Assembly: GCF_036884655.1 (NCBI RefSeq)
Contig: NC_088359.1
Coordinates: forward strand, 15,481,501-15,545,500
Direction of reading: 5' to 3'
From: Musa acuminata AAA Group
Taxonomy: Eukaryota > Streptophyta > Magnoliopsida > Zingiberales > Musaceae
Length of the DNA: 64,000 nt
Of this stretch, positions 23,168-33,322 are shown piece by piece. The notes below the pieces were generated by a model that searched no databases, was not told the DNA's origin, and saw only the letters and a program-made list of their open reading frames with translations. The translations under genes were made by a program, and so were the position numbers. Position 1 is the stretch's first letter; each line of letters starts with the position of its first letter.

Positions 23168-24932
23168 TGTTAGGATCGAGAGCACTAAGAGGGGGGGGGG
23201 GGGGGGGGTGAATTAGTGCAGCGGAAAACTTTCTGCGATTAAAATCGAAAGCTGCGTTCGACTGATAAAAATAACTTTTGTATGAAACTTGATACTAATC
23301 AATGTTAATGTCAAACTAAGCAGGCAGTTTGCAGCTATGATGAAAACCGGAATATCGGCGCAAACTGAAATCCGAAGTTCGTACGAAGAAACTGATTTAC
23401 GTCTAAATGCTGATTCGTAAATCACTTGATTAGATAAGACGCAGTTTAAGCAGGAGTATAAAGGCAGTTTGCAGTATTGGTAAAGCTCAAAACGTAAATG
23501 CAATATGGAATATGATGATCATACGAGAAAGCAGATTTACGTCTAAACGTAGATTTACGTCTAAACGCAGATTTACGTCTAAACGCAGATTTATGTCTAA
23601 ACGTTGAAACTTGTTTGTAAAATCGTAGAGGGCAATAACTATTGAGAAGTTTGCAGTGAAGGTAAAATGCTTAAAGGAAATGCAAACCGAAATTTAGAGT
23701 GGTTCGGTCAATCTTGACCTACTCCACTTTTGGCTTCCTCCACCGATGAGGTCACCAACGTCAACTAGAGGCCTTCCTTCAATAGGCGAAGGCCAACCAT
23801 CTTCTTACATATTCACTCCTTTTGACGGGCTTAGGAGACAACCCTTACAGAAGTTTTCTCTCCTCTCTTTACAACTCAAACTTTGAAGAACAGAAAGAGA
23901 AGAACTAGCAGTTTTGAGCTCTAAGAACCACAGAAAGACAGCAAGATTTCGAGTGTGTGTTCTGTGCTTTCAGTGCTGAATGGGTGGGGTATTTATAGGC
24001 CCCAACCCAGTTCAAATTTGGAGCTCAAATCTGTCAATTCCTGGAATTCCGGGATCAGGCGGTTGCACCTCCTGACTGGGCGGTTGCACCGCTTGACAGA
24101 GCTCGAACACTGAGCCTCTGGGCGGTGCCACCTCTGTCAGGGGCAGTTGCACCTCTCTGCCAGAGCTCAAAGACCGAGCTCAGGCGGTTGCATCGCCTGA
24201 CTGGGTAGGTTGCACCGCCTGGCAGAGCTCGAAACTTGAGCTCTGGCGGTGCTACCTCTTGACAGAAGAGGTTGCACCGCCCAGTCTCGCTCGGAGACTG
24301 AGCCCAAGGCGGTGCCACCTCTTGGCTGGGGCGGTTGCACCGCCCAGTCTCGTTGGGAGACATAGCTTGGGCGGTGTTACCTCCTGGCTTGGGCGGTTGC
24401 ACCTCCCATAGCAATCAGGGTCTGAATGGGTTAATCCATTCGGCCCAATTTGATTCTTTCAGGGGCCCAATTGCCCCAAGATTAAGCTAATGGGATCACC
24501 TCCCATTTCTAACTTAATCAATGTGCTAACTATGATTATTTCCTAAGACATATTATGCAGCTTGCTCCGGTTCGTCAATCGCTTCTTCCGGCGAGTTTCC
24601 GGCGAACTTCCGTCGATCATCCGACGAACCCTCGGTGATCCTCCTACGGACTTCCGGCAAACTCCTGGACTTGCGACGATCCACTTGGCAAGTTCTGACG
24701 AGCTCCTTTGGCAAGCTTCTGGACTTCTCGGAAATATTCCCGCAGAACCTCCGACGACTGTCCGAACTTCCGTCGAGCTCTCGAACTCCCAACGTGATCA
24801 TTGTCATGACTCCGGCGCAACTCCTGCTGCATGTCTTAGTTTCATCGTAGTTAATCCTACACACTTATCTCAACACACAGATTAGACAAACAAATGACAA
24901 TTGACTTCATCATCAAAATCCGAGATTCAACA
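23168..24932 (-). repeat. 3' LTR of SIRE-like carrier element
   Basis: The plus strand runs from TGTTAGGATCGAGAGC to GAGATTCAACA. It contains a G run near 23190-23208, an 18-bp minisatellite (CGTTTAGACGTAAATCTG in complement) at 23535-23605, a TATA box (minus TATAAATA, 23990-23997) and a U3 palindrome array (24055-24410). Confidence 0.9.
23990..23997 (-). promoter_or_regulatory. LTR TATA box
   Basis: The minus strand reads TATAAATA in the context GGCC-TATAAATA-CCCC, which is identical in every SIRE-like LTR of the window. It sits just downstream of the palindrome array. Confidence 0.7.
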
Positions 24933-24946
24933 ATCTCCCCCTTTTT
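24933..24946 (-). other. Polypurine tract of SIRE-like carrier element
   Basis: The minus strand reads AAAAAGGGGGAGAT directly before the LTR. It is the same as 59207-59220. Confidence 0.8.
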
Positions 24947-25867
24947 GATGATGACAATCAATTGATAATTGAGTTAACCTTAACTTTATAAAACTTGATG
25001 ATGACAATCAATTGATAACACACAGAAGTATGTCTATATGCCATACTTCTTGAATTTAAAAACTTTATAAATTCAAGAGACATATTCCCATCATGATTCC
25101 TATCATGATGTATCTCTTTGAAGATGATGTCAAGGCTTGACATTCATTTTCAAATATAACAAGTTTGAATGATGGTTATTGTAGCAATTCATCATATTGT
25201 AAGATATCGACATGTAAAGCTGTGAAGCAAGATTTTGATATCATTACATGATATGAATATTTAGCAAGTGTAGCATTGCATCACATGGTAAGAAATTAGT
25301 TCGTACGATGCAAATTTGTTTGATATCTTGATACAGGGCATATAGCAATGATAGCAATCATATATTTCTTGGTGATGCAAGTATGGCCTAATCATAGCAT
25401 CAGTGATAGTAACCATATCAACATCAGTGATAGCAAACATATCAGCATCAATGATAGCAACCATATCAACATCAGTGATAGCAAACATATCAATTCATAT
25501 ATTTCTCCCCCTTTGTCATCAACAAAAAGCATGGTAGATGTGATTCCAGGAGAACAATATAAGCAGGTTATCAAGCACATAAAGGAAGGCATGACACGTA
25601 TAATTCTTTGAATACCTCTTCTCCTTGTATGTTATAATTCTTTGTGCATAAAGGAGGAAACTCATTTTTCCAAAAAAAAATTTACATAAGAGTGTACAGG
25701 AAAATCCGATTTTTAGCATTCAAATTGTTAAGCAAATCCGAAAATGAAATGAACTCTTTCATGCATTCGGACATAAGTAAGTTATTTGATCAAGTGATAC
25801 CGAGGCATGTAATAGTAATCAAGTGATTTGATCATTCAATAAAGTCCGAAAAATAATTTTAACTGGT
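24947..25867 (-). other. 3' UTR of SIRE-like carrier element
   Basis: Non-coding sequence homologous to 58380-59206, including a second PPT-like tract (complement near 25504). No env-like ORF is seen, although some SIRE elements have one here. It contains the tandem repeat at 25398-25497. Confidence 0.6.
25398..25497. repeat. ~24-bp tandem repeat, about four copies
   Basis: Units such as CATCAGTGATAGCAAACATAT alternate with small variants (GTAACC, GCAACC, GCAAAC). The repeat is absent from the corresponding 3' UTR at 58730-58830 apart from a faint ATGATTG-type echo. Confidence 0.75.
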
Positions 25868-25979
25868 TTAAGTATTCGGACACATCAACATTCGTAATTC
25901 TCTTCTTATGAAATCAAATTGTTCTTCACTTAGAGGTTTTGTAAAGATATCAGCTAGTTGATGTTTCGTATCAATGTCA
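25868..25979 (-). pseudogene. C-terminal end of copia RNase H
   Basis: The minus strand encodes IDTKHQLADIFTKPLSEEQF followed by DFIRRELRMLMCPNT and a stop. It matches the end of the pol at 57936-58379 almost residue for residue. It marks where native pol resumes after the foreign segment. It cannot be active alone. Confidence 0.8.
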
Positions 25980-26221
25980 TATTACTGACTTATCAACTAC
26001 ATTGGTATGTCACTTTATATTTATCAAGGCACAAGGTTTTCAAAACATTTAGTTTCAATGTAAAATCCGAGATAAACAACAAGAGATGTTTGTAACTTTG
26101 CATATGCTCACAGATCAAGGTAAATAAAGAGTAACATACGGAGTTTACAACATGTCATATTAAAGACAAAGTCCATCACGAGGAGTTTATAACAACAACG
26201 GATGATTGTGTTCATACAAGC
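25980..26221. other. Junction region between RNase H remnant and captured ORF
   Basis: I see no gene or repeat. One end of the foreign segment must lie in or near this stretch. Confidence 0.35.
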
Positions 26222-27331
26222 TCATTCATGAGGTGGAAAGTTAAAGTGCCTAAATAAAGAGTCAAATTGTCGATGAATTTGCTGTAGCTCAATTAGGATT
26301 TGATCTTGTCGATGTTCAAGCCGTTCTTGTCTTTGTTCGGATCGGTCCATCCGAATCCCAATATCTTCGACAGATGATGTGTGAGTTTGCTCAAATGGAT
26401 GTGTTTCCTCAAAGGGACAGATCGGAGGAGAATGGGTACCCCTAAAGACTGGTGTTTCCGGTTCTGGTTCAGGTTGAGGGGGATCAGTTCTTCTTGGCAT
26501 TCTAACCCAGTTATCGTTTCTATAAAAACATCTTAGTTAGTGAAGTAGATTTTTATTAATTATGCTGAATCTATCTACTTTTATTACTTCTTCTTCCGGT
26601 AGAATTAGAATATCATAGGCTTTCATTATTCTAGTTATTATACCACCATATGGGAGCATCATGTCTTTCTTAGATAGTTCTAACATGTTTTGTTGGATAA
26701 GATAACCAAGATAGATGTCATGTCCTTTCATGATCATATACATAGTTCCTAATTCTAATTGGCTTACTTCATCATGATGATATTGTTTAGGAAGAATGAT
26801 GCTAGTTAGGATGTGATGAAGTACCTTAGTGTTTAGAGGCAGTAAATGTTCACAACTTTTAGGAACAAATGCTAAGTTCGGATTGGCAAAAATTGTTTGT
26901 AGGGCTTCAACGTATGTTGTTCCAACATTTTCATCATCCCATGATCCTCTAAAGTAAAGTCCTCTTCTTTTCATGGGAATGCCTATCATGTCGCAAATGA
27001 ATCTATCCGTAATTGAAATGTGTTGTCCTAAGAGATAGGTGGACATCCTTTCTTCTTCATCTACTAGTATGTTGTTGTAAAACAATCTTACTAGTCTTGG
27101 ATAGATGGGTTCATTAATTTGTAAGATAGGGAGTAGATCTAAGTTTGCAAACCACTGGATTGTCTCTAAGTCTCTTAGCTCACTTAACTCTACGTATTTT
27201 CCCTTGTTGACACTCCTAAGTTCAAAAGAGGAAAATTTTTTAACATGGTATTTTGAATCGAAAAGGGTGGAATCAAAGTCTTCTACTAATCTCCTCTTTC
27301 CTTTGTCCCTTGAGGATCTTCTAGATCCCAT
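26222..27331 (-). pseudogene. Captured ORF, probable 'putative plant transposon protein' family, one internal stop
   Basis: A 264-codon frame (27331-26537) ends in TAA but continues in the same frame through NDNWVRMPRRTDPP to a stop at 26222, so it is one ancestral protein of about 370 residues. The N-terminus is basic (RRSSRDKGKRR). The central part (about 90-240) has the blocks WFANLDLLPI, LGQHISITDRFICDMIGIP and LGTMYMIMKGHDIYLGYLI. A proline-rich linker leads to a C-terminal helix rich in E, R and Q (EQRQERLEHRQDQILIELQQ) that may form a coiled coil. The order resembles the plant transposon protein domain family found in plant repeats, whose biochemical role is unknown. I name it from memory of that family, so treat it as probable. 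A diverged copy starts at 1-132. Confidence 0.6.
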
Positions 27332-27720
27332 AACTACTGCTGTTTAGAATAATAGTGATGAGCAAAAGTAAATGAATCAAGAAACAAAGTTTAAGGGCTT
27401 CTTAGAGAGTACCTTAATGAGATCTTCAAGAGAGGGATCTTCAAAAGAGGGAAGGAATGTTGATGCTTTGCTTCGAAATGAAGGGTATTTGGGATGCTAA
27501 GATGGGGGAAATGGGGATAGAGGAGGCTTGGGAGAGTAGAGGAGGGAAGGAAATGAGTTGGGGTCGGTTTCACCGTCGGCCCTAGCTTGAGTTATAAAGG
27601 GGCAGAGTTGCGGGCGGTTGCACCTCTGGCTGGAGCGGTGCAACCGCTTGCAACATGTCACAACTGGAGGTGCTACCTCCAGCTGGGTCGGTGCCACCGC
27701 CTGGTGAGCACTTGTTCTGA
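27332..27720 (-). promoter_or_regulatory. Leader and promoter-like region of captured ORF copy 2
   Basis: Aligned with 133-530. The minus strand shows a TATA-like stretch (CTTTATAACTC, near 27590-27600). Upstream are palindromes of the GGCGGTGCAACCGC kind at about 27615-27715. Close to the ATG lies a possible 5'-UTR intron (AAG/GTACTCTC to AACAG/CAG). These palindromes resemble the U3 arrays of the carrier's own LTRs. Confidence 0.45.
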
Positions 27721-27780
27721 TCTGAGAATTTTTCTGTCTTGAGGAGAATTTTCATTCACAGCAATCAACTTTACTTACGT

Positions 27781-27900
27781 AATTACGTAAGAATTTTCAT
27801 TTTAAGACAGGGACTTTTGCACGATCAAGGTAGATTTTTACTACTATCTACCTTGATCGTGCAAAAGTCCCTGTCTTAAAATGAAAATTCTTACGTAATT
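27781..27900. repeat. Perfect 54-bp inverted repeat with 12-base loop
   Basis: The arms 27781-27834 and 27847-27900 are exact reverse complements (54 of 54), separated by TTTTTACTACTA. A run of 18 T (27899-27916) follows and then a LINE 3' end. Nothing comparable is seen at this place in the other carrier copy. It could be a fold-back insertion, a template-switch product or an assembly artefact. Confidence 0.9.
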
Positions 27901-27916
27901 TTTTTTTTTTTTTTTT

Positions 27917-28313
27917 ACACAACTAGCAAAGGTTACTTTCAGATGCGCTATTTGGTGGATGTGGAAGGAGAGATGTAATAGAATTTTTGAATGTCAACAC
28001 ACAAACAATGCTCAGCTCTTGAAAGAGATTATTAGAGACTCAAGATCCTGTATGGAGCATGATCTCAAAACCGAGCACTTCACCCGAAGAGAAAAAGATA
28101 TTTTTATCAAATTTAATTTTGCTATTAGCTAAAGATCTTGGGAATGATGCCAAATAATGTATCCACAGGTAGTTATAGTCTACAGCATGTGTAGTCATAA
28201 CTATCGCATTCGCACTCTATGAGTTACGTGGTTTTGTCTATGACTTGTATATATAAAGCTATTTGTAGAAACTTTACACATAATCAATTTACTTTTACTT
28301 ACAAAAAAAAAAA
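27917..28313 (+). mobile_element. 5'-truncated LINE (3' end with poly-A)
   Basis: The frame 27917-28132 encodes AIWWMWKERCNRIFE and then about 50 residues to a stop. This is the typical C-terminal tail of plant L1-type reverse transcriptase ORF2. A 3' UTR of about 170 bp follows and ends in an A run (28303-28313). No clear target duplication is visible. It lies in the spacer between protease remnant and captured ORF, in opposite orientation to the carrier. Confidence 0.75.
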
Positions 28314-28502
28314 GATTTTTAACGTGCACATTCTTAATGTCGTACACCCATCAATTTCATCCGTTCATAACCTTCGAATTTAACTCTGTATCATGAAATG
28401 ACTAACTCTGTCATGAACTTGCAAGACTTATCAACTTGAAGAAACTATCAGAATCATACGTTTCTAATTCTGAAAAGTTAAACAGGATTGTATCTAGGTC
28501 GC
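28314..28502. other. Spacer between LINE and protease remnant
   Basis: Non-coding. Its carrier-side part resembles 900-1040 in the left-edge copy. The second boundary of the foreign segment lies near 28500, where homology to pol stops. Confidence 0.35.
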
Positions 28503-28657
28503 ATTTGTGATTTTACCCTTGTTGTTGTCTCCGAAGGTGACATAGCCTTCGTCTATGCTAGTGAGTTTAGAGAATTGAGATGGATCTCCGGTCATATGCC
28601 TTGAGCATCCATTATCAAGGTACCATCTCTTGCTCCTAGTTGCGATGGTGTGGGTTT
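28503..28657 (-). pseudogene. Protease start, truncated
   Basis: The minus strand encodes the block around the catalytic Asp ([13 protein letters not shown]) followed by the [20 protein letters not shown] region. Homology to the pol at 55406 onwards ends near 28503. One base is lost just upstream (CAACTAGG against CAAGCTAGG), and the TAG stop at the gag end separates it from gag. Confidence 0.7.
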
Positions 28658-30241
28658 CTACAAGAAAGGATGATTTTTAGGTACCCATTTGCTTTTGGGT
28701 GCCTCAAAGATAGATCTACATTGTTTATCATGTTGCATAGAGTTTATCATGGTTCCTTTAGGAACCCAGGTCAGTTTGTTTGGACTTATTTTCTTGAATG
28801 GACAATAATGCGTCTTGTGTCCAAATTTGCAACAAAAGTTGCATTTGGTTTGGTGTTGAACATGTAAGACGGGGCCTTTTATGAAGGTGGTTGGATTTAG
28901 GTGAGGACTTCTCACAAATCCAATTCCACTCCTTTTTGGAACGTGACCCTTGTTTGCAAGGATCATATTCAATGACTTGCTACCAACCTCGAATTTCTTC
29001 AAGGTGTCCTTAAGTAGCAGGTTTTCTTTTTGGAGAGTTTCTAGATCATGGCATTTGATACATGAATTTAAACTATCATGATATTCAGTTTTTAACTTAT
29101 CAAAATCACAAGTAAGACTATCATGCTCCTTTTTCAGCAATTTGTATTTTCTATTGATAATCTTGCATTCATCAAATAAGTCATGGAAGGCATTTAATAA
29201 TTCATCGAAAGATAAATCGGCATCTAATAAATTCGTTACCTCTTCTCCGATGGCCATGAAGGCGTAATGAGCAACTTGCTCGGTGTTGGACTCCTCTTCT
29301 TCGGATGCGCTCGAATCATCCCATGTTGCTTTGAGCACCTTCTTCTTTGTTGTTCTCTTTTTGGCTTGGGGACAATCACTCTTGTAGTGTCCCGGCTTTT
29401 TGCACTCATAGCAAATAACTTGGTCCTTCTTGGGTTCAAGTTTATTTTTAGTGTCATTCTTAAACTTGTTTCTTTTAATGAATTTTTTAAATTTTCTTGT
29501 TAGAAGTGCCAAGTCATCATCACAGTTCTCATCACTTGAGTTTTCTTTCAAGTGGTCTTCCAAAGTTCTAAGTGCCATATCCTTCCTGTTCTTTGGAAGG
29601 ATGTCTTCTTGCTCTTCATGAGCTTTGCAAGTCATCTCATAGGTCATTAATGACCCAATTAGTTCTTCAAGAGGGAAGTTGTTTAGATCTTTTGCCTCTT
29701 GAATAGCAGTGACTTTAGGATCCCAACTCTTAGGAAGGGATCTTTGAATCTTATTTACGAGCTCAAAATCCGAAAAACTTTTTCCGAGTCCTTTTAGACC
29801 GTTGACGACATCCGTGAAACGGGTAAACATGTCGCCAATAGTCTCACTCGGTTTCATTCGGAAAAGTTCGAAAGAGTGTAACAAAAGATTGATTTTTGAC
29901 TCTTTCACTCTACTTGTGCCTTCATGAGTCACTTTAAGTGTGTGCCAAATATCGAATGCAGTTTCACAAATAGAAACACAATTAAACTTGTTTTTATCAA
30001 GTGCGCAAAATAAGGCATTCATAGCCTTTGCATTGAGAGCGAAAGCCTTCTTCTCCAAATCATTCCCATCGATCATTGGAAGAGAAGACTTCGAAAAACC
30101 ATTTTCGACACGATTCCAAAGTTCAACATCCATAGAGATAAGAAAGATCCTCATTCGGGTCTTCCAATAGGTGTAGTCCGTCCCATTAAACATGGGTGGA
30201 CGTGTAATAGAATGACCCTCTTGGTTTCCGGCGTAAGCCAT
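28658..30241 (-). CDS. gag: SIRE-like copia Gag, full length, intact frame
   Basis: Gag forms the cytoplasmic virus-like particle and packages the element RNA. The 527-residue frame is open. Residues about 1-230 are the UBN2-type gag region (PPMFNGTDYTYWKTRMRIF, then LNAKAMNALFCALDKNKF). A Lys-rich stretch precedes a CX2CX4HX4C zinc knuckle at about 277-290 (CYECKKPGHYKSDC). An acidic Ser/Glu segment and a coiled, Lys/Leu-rich part follow, and a second knuckle lies at about 467-480 (CNFCCKFGHKTHYC). The start ATG is about 50 bases after the PBS and is shared with 44289. The frame ends at TAG where protease would follow. It is the best preserved gag in the window. Confidence 0.85.
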   Translation of the reverse strand: MAYAGNQEGHSITRPPMFNGTDYTYWKTRMRIFLISMDVELWNRVENGFSKSSLPMIDGNDLEKKAFALNAKAMNALFCALDKNKFNCVSICETAFDIWHTLKVTHEGTSRVKESKINLLLHSFELFRMKPSETIGDMFTRFTDVVNGLKGLGKSFSDFELVNKIQRSLPKSWDPKVTAIQEAKDLNNFPLEELIGSLMTYEMTCKAHEEQEDILPKNRKDMALRTLEDHLKENSSDENCDDDLALLTRKFKKFIKRNKFKNDTKNKLEPKKDQVICYECKKPGHYKSDCPQAKKRTTKKKVLKATWDDSSASEEEESNTEQVAHYAFMAIGEEVTNLLDADLSFDELLNAFHDLFDECKIINRKYKLLKKEHDSLTCDFDKLKTEYHDSLNSCIKCHDLETLQKENLLLKDTLKKFEVGSKSLNMILANKGHVPKRSGIGFVRSPHLNPTTFIKGPVLHVQHQTKCNFCCKFGHKTHYCPFKKISPNKLTWVPKGTMINSMQHDKQCRSIFEAPKSKWVPKNHPFL

Positions 30242-30276
30242 CTCTCTTGGGTTTTAATCCGTTTGAGAGTTAACCG

Positions 30277-30291
30277 GGCTCTGATACCCAT
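30277..30291 (-). other. Primer-binding site of SIRE-like carrier element
   Basis: The minus strand reads AATGGGTATCAGAGC next to the LTR end. It has one extra G compared with the ATTGGTATCAGAGC of relatives. Confidence 0.75.
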
Positions 30292-32038
30292 TGTTAGGAT
30301 CGAGAGCACTAAGAGGGGGGGGGGGGGGGGGGTGAATTAGTGCAGCGAAAAATTTTCTGCGATTAAAATCGAAAGCTACGTTCGACCGATAAAAACAACT
30401 TCTGTATGAAAGTTGATACTAATCAATGTTAATGTCAAACTAAGCAGGCAGTTTGCAGCTATGATGAAAACCAGAATATCGACGCAAACTGAAATCCGAA
30501 GTTCGTACGAAGAAACTGATTTACATCTAAATGCTGATTCGTAAATCACTTGATTAGATAAGACGTAGTTTAAGCAGGATATAAAGGCAGTGTGCAGTAT
30601 TGATAAAGCTCAAAACGTAAATGCAATCTGCAATATGATGATCATACGAAAAAGCATATTTACGTCTAAACGCAGATTTACGTCTAAACGCAGATTTATG
30701 TCTAAACGTTGAAACTTGTTTGTAAAATCGCAGAGGGCAGTAACTATTGAGAAGTTTGCAGTGAAGGTAAAATGCTTAAAGGAAATGCAAACCGAGATTT
30801 AGAGTGGTTCGGTCAATCTTGACCTACTCCACTTTTGGCTTCCTCCACCGATGAGGTCACCGACGTCAACTAGAGGCTTTCCTTCAATAGGCGAAGGCCA
30901 ACCACCTTCTTACAGATTCACTCTTTTTGACGGGCTTAGGAGACAACCCTTACAGAAGTTTTCTCTCCTCTCTTTACAACTCAAACTTTGAAGAACAGAA
31001 AGAGGAGAACTAGCAGTTTTGAGCTCTAAGAACCACAGAAAGACAGCAAGATTTCGAGTGTGTGTTCTGTGCTTTCAGTGCTGAATGTGTGGGGTATTTA
31101 TAGGCCCCAACCCAGTTCAAATTTGGAGCTCAAATCTGTCAATTCCCAGAATTCCGGGATCAAGCGGTTGCACCTCCTCACTAGGGCGGTTGCACCGCTT
31201 GGCAGAGCTCGAAGACTGAGCCTCTGGGCGGTGCCACCTCTGTCAGGGGCGGTTGCACCTCTCTGCCAGAGCTCGAAGACCGAGCTCAAGCGGTTACACC
31301 GCCTGACTGGGGAGGTTGTACCGCCTGGCAGAGCTCGAAACTTGAGCTCTGGCGGTGCTACCTCTTGACAGAAGAGGTTGCACCGCCTAGTCTCGCTTGG
31401 AGACTGAGCCTGGGGTGGTGCCACCTCTTGGCTGGGGCGGTTGCACCGCCCAGTCTCGTTGGGAGACATAGCCTGGGCGGTGCTACCTCCTGGCTTGGGC
31501 GATTGCACCTCCCACAGCAATCAAGGTCCGAATGGGTTAATCCATTAGGCCCAATTTGATTCTTTCAGGGGCCCAATTGCCCCAAGATTAAGCTAATGGG
31601 ATCACCTCCCATTTCTAACTTAATCAATGTGCTAACTACGATTATTTCCTAAGACATATTCTGCAGCTTGCTCTGGTGCGTCAATCGCTTCTTCCGGCGA
31701 GTTTCCGGCGAACTTCCGTCGATCATCCGACGAACCCTCGGTGATCCTCCTGCGGACTTCCGGCAAACTCCTGGACTTGCAACGATCCACTTGGAAAGTT
31801 CCAACGAGCTCCTTTGGCAAGCTTCTGGACTTCTCGGATTTGTTCCCGCAGAACCTCCGACGACTGTCCGAACTTCCGTCGAGCTCTCGAACTTCCAACG
31901 TGATCATTGTCATGACTCCGGCGCAACTCCTGCTGCATGTCTTACTTTCATCGTAGTTAATCCTGCACACTTATCTCAACACATAGATTAGATAAACAAA
32001 TGACAATTGACTTCATCATCAAAATCCGAGATTCAACA
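30292..32038 (-). repeat. 5' LTR of SIRE-like carrier element
   Basis: Near-identical to 23168-24932. Contains the G run (about 30314-30332), TATA box (31095-31102, minus) and U3 palindrome array (about 31160-31515). Confidence 0.9.
31095..31102 (-). promoter_or_regulatory. LTR TATA box
   Basis: Minus-strand TATAAATA in the conserved GGCC...CCCC context. This is the 5' LTR, so it would drive the genomic RNA of the carrier. Confidence 0.7.
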
Positions 32039-32043
32039 TGAAC
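32039..32043. repeat. TSD (TGAAC) of SIRE-like carrier element, right copy
   Basis: Matches 23163-23167. Confidence 0.85.
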
Positions 32044-32047
32044 AACC

Positions 32048-32060
32048 TGGCTTTGATATA
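32048..32060 (-). other. Primer-binding-like site of old copia element
   Basis: The minus strand reads TATATCAAAGCCAG-like sequence (compare TGGTATCAGAGC), two bases after an LTR end. Confidence 0.5.
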
Positions 32061-32062
32061 AC

Positions 32063-32892
32063 TGTTGGGAAATCTAGCGCGACATCATATGCACAGCGAA
32101 AGAACATAAAAGAAAAAACCCAAATTTCCCAATATGTGTTCGTCATCATGCGAAGATTGGTGTGTGAAATCCGTAAAATTAAAAATTGTATGTCAGAAAG
32201 ATAGTTGTGTTACCTAGGGAGATCATATATCCCTGAATCCCTACATATCTGTATGAGTGGATGGAGGAGGTCAAGCGACCTCCTCTCAAGCGGTGATCCA
32301 TACAGTAGGGCTGCAACGATGCTCTTGAAATCTCCAGGCCTGCAATTTGAGGAGGAGAAGGGGAGAGGATAATAGAAGATGGCTACTAGGAAGCCCCAAC
32401 CTATGGGCATTTAGTTCCCTCCTATTTATAGAGGCCCCCAGTTAACCCTAATGGATTCTGCCCTATTGGGTATTGGATCTCCATCAAATTACCCAAGCCT
32501 CTTAGATTAGTGGGTCTCTACTTAATAATCTCTTATTATCTCTTATTGGATCTCATTCATGGGATCCAATAATTCAAGGGCTTTTTGGATATCCAATAAG
32601 ATAGGGTTTCCAACGGATATCTCATATCTGAACCTCTACTCGTCGCAATACCTACCATATGCGTGTGACCCTCTAGGTCCAATATCGAGTTGGTCGTGAG
32701 TCATACCTATCAGAACTCCTTCTAGTTTAGTGAATTATTATCTCCATAATAATTCACTTGACTCATCGACTATGGACATACTATGCCACCATGCCATAGT
32801 CTGGTGATGATACAGGAGAATCCAAACCTTTGGACCTATCTGTTCTTAGTTACCGTGTACCTATAGCCCCTCATCTATCTAATATCGTAGAG
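32063..32892 (-). repeat. LTR of the old copia element (outer end approximate)
   Basis: The plus strand begins TGTTGGGAAATCTAGCGCG, the complement of an LTR end, beside a PBS-like site. Contains a TATTTATAG (minus CTATAAATA) at about 32434. It most likely belongs to the gag start at 22197-22421, the two having been separated by the carrier insertion. I could not fix the far end. Confidence 0.6.
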
Positions 32893-32958
32893 ACCTAATA
32901 AGATCCAAAAGTCTTATCGTAAAAGAAATGAGAGAAATGATAAGGCTCTGATATCAAA
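32893..32958 (-). repeat. LTR-end fragment plus PBS-like site of a small gypsy element
   Basis: The block AAAAGTCTTATCGTAAAAG and its context repeats the LTR end at 32959-33000. The intervening GGCTCTGATATCAAA (32944-32958) is a PBS in complement. Confidence 0.6.
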
Positions 32959-33322
32959 TGATAAGACTCAAAAGTCTTATCGTAAAAGAAATGAAAGAAA
33001 TGGAAGAAAAGGGAATGGTCGCTTCGAGGGGATCGGCCTCCTTGATCACTTTGAGTGGATCGAATTCCTTAATCGCTTTGAGGGGATTGACCTCCTAGGG
33101 TTTGTCATAACAAACTGAAATAATATTTCATTGATTGATTGCTTTAAAGAAAGAGTTACATCACTATTTATAGAGTTCCACCTAGAGTCCACCAAGACTT
33201 AAACTCTTAAATATTAAATAAACTTCTACCTGACTCTAACTGAACTAAACAGACTCAATAAACAACTAAACTAAACTGACTCAATAAACATTATTCAAAA
33301 GCTCAGAAAAAGGATCTTAACA
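32959..33322 (-). repeat. Short LTR (364 bp) of a gypsy element
   Basis: The plus strand runs from TGATAAGACTC to GGATCTTAACA. A PPT (minus GAAGAGGGAGGAAT) borders it at 33323-33336. It is flanked by a PPT on one side and a PBS on the other. Confidence 0.7.

Larger units (their letters stand above)
23168..32038 (-). mobile_element. SIRE-like copia element carrying a foreign ORF in place of most of pol
   Basis: LTRs at 30292-32038 (5') and 23168-24932 (3'), a PBS, a PPT and TSD TGAAC define a complete insertion. In element order it has gag, the first part of protease, a spacer invaded by a LINE, a promoter-like region, a foreign ORF of about 370 codons, the last 37 codons of RNase H, a 3' UTR and the PPT. 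Integrase, RT and most of RNase H are absent. The same order of gag, protease start and foreign ORF is seen at 1-3451, so this is a family and not one accident. Movement would depend on enzymes from autonomous relatives such as 42069-61290. Confidence 0.85.

Noticed and set aside
24962..25143. Small frame in the carrier 3' UTR
   Set aside because: It covers repeated ATTGATTGTCATCATC words and has no homologue at 59000-59200, where the sequence is otherwise similar.
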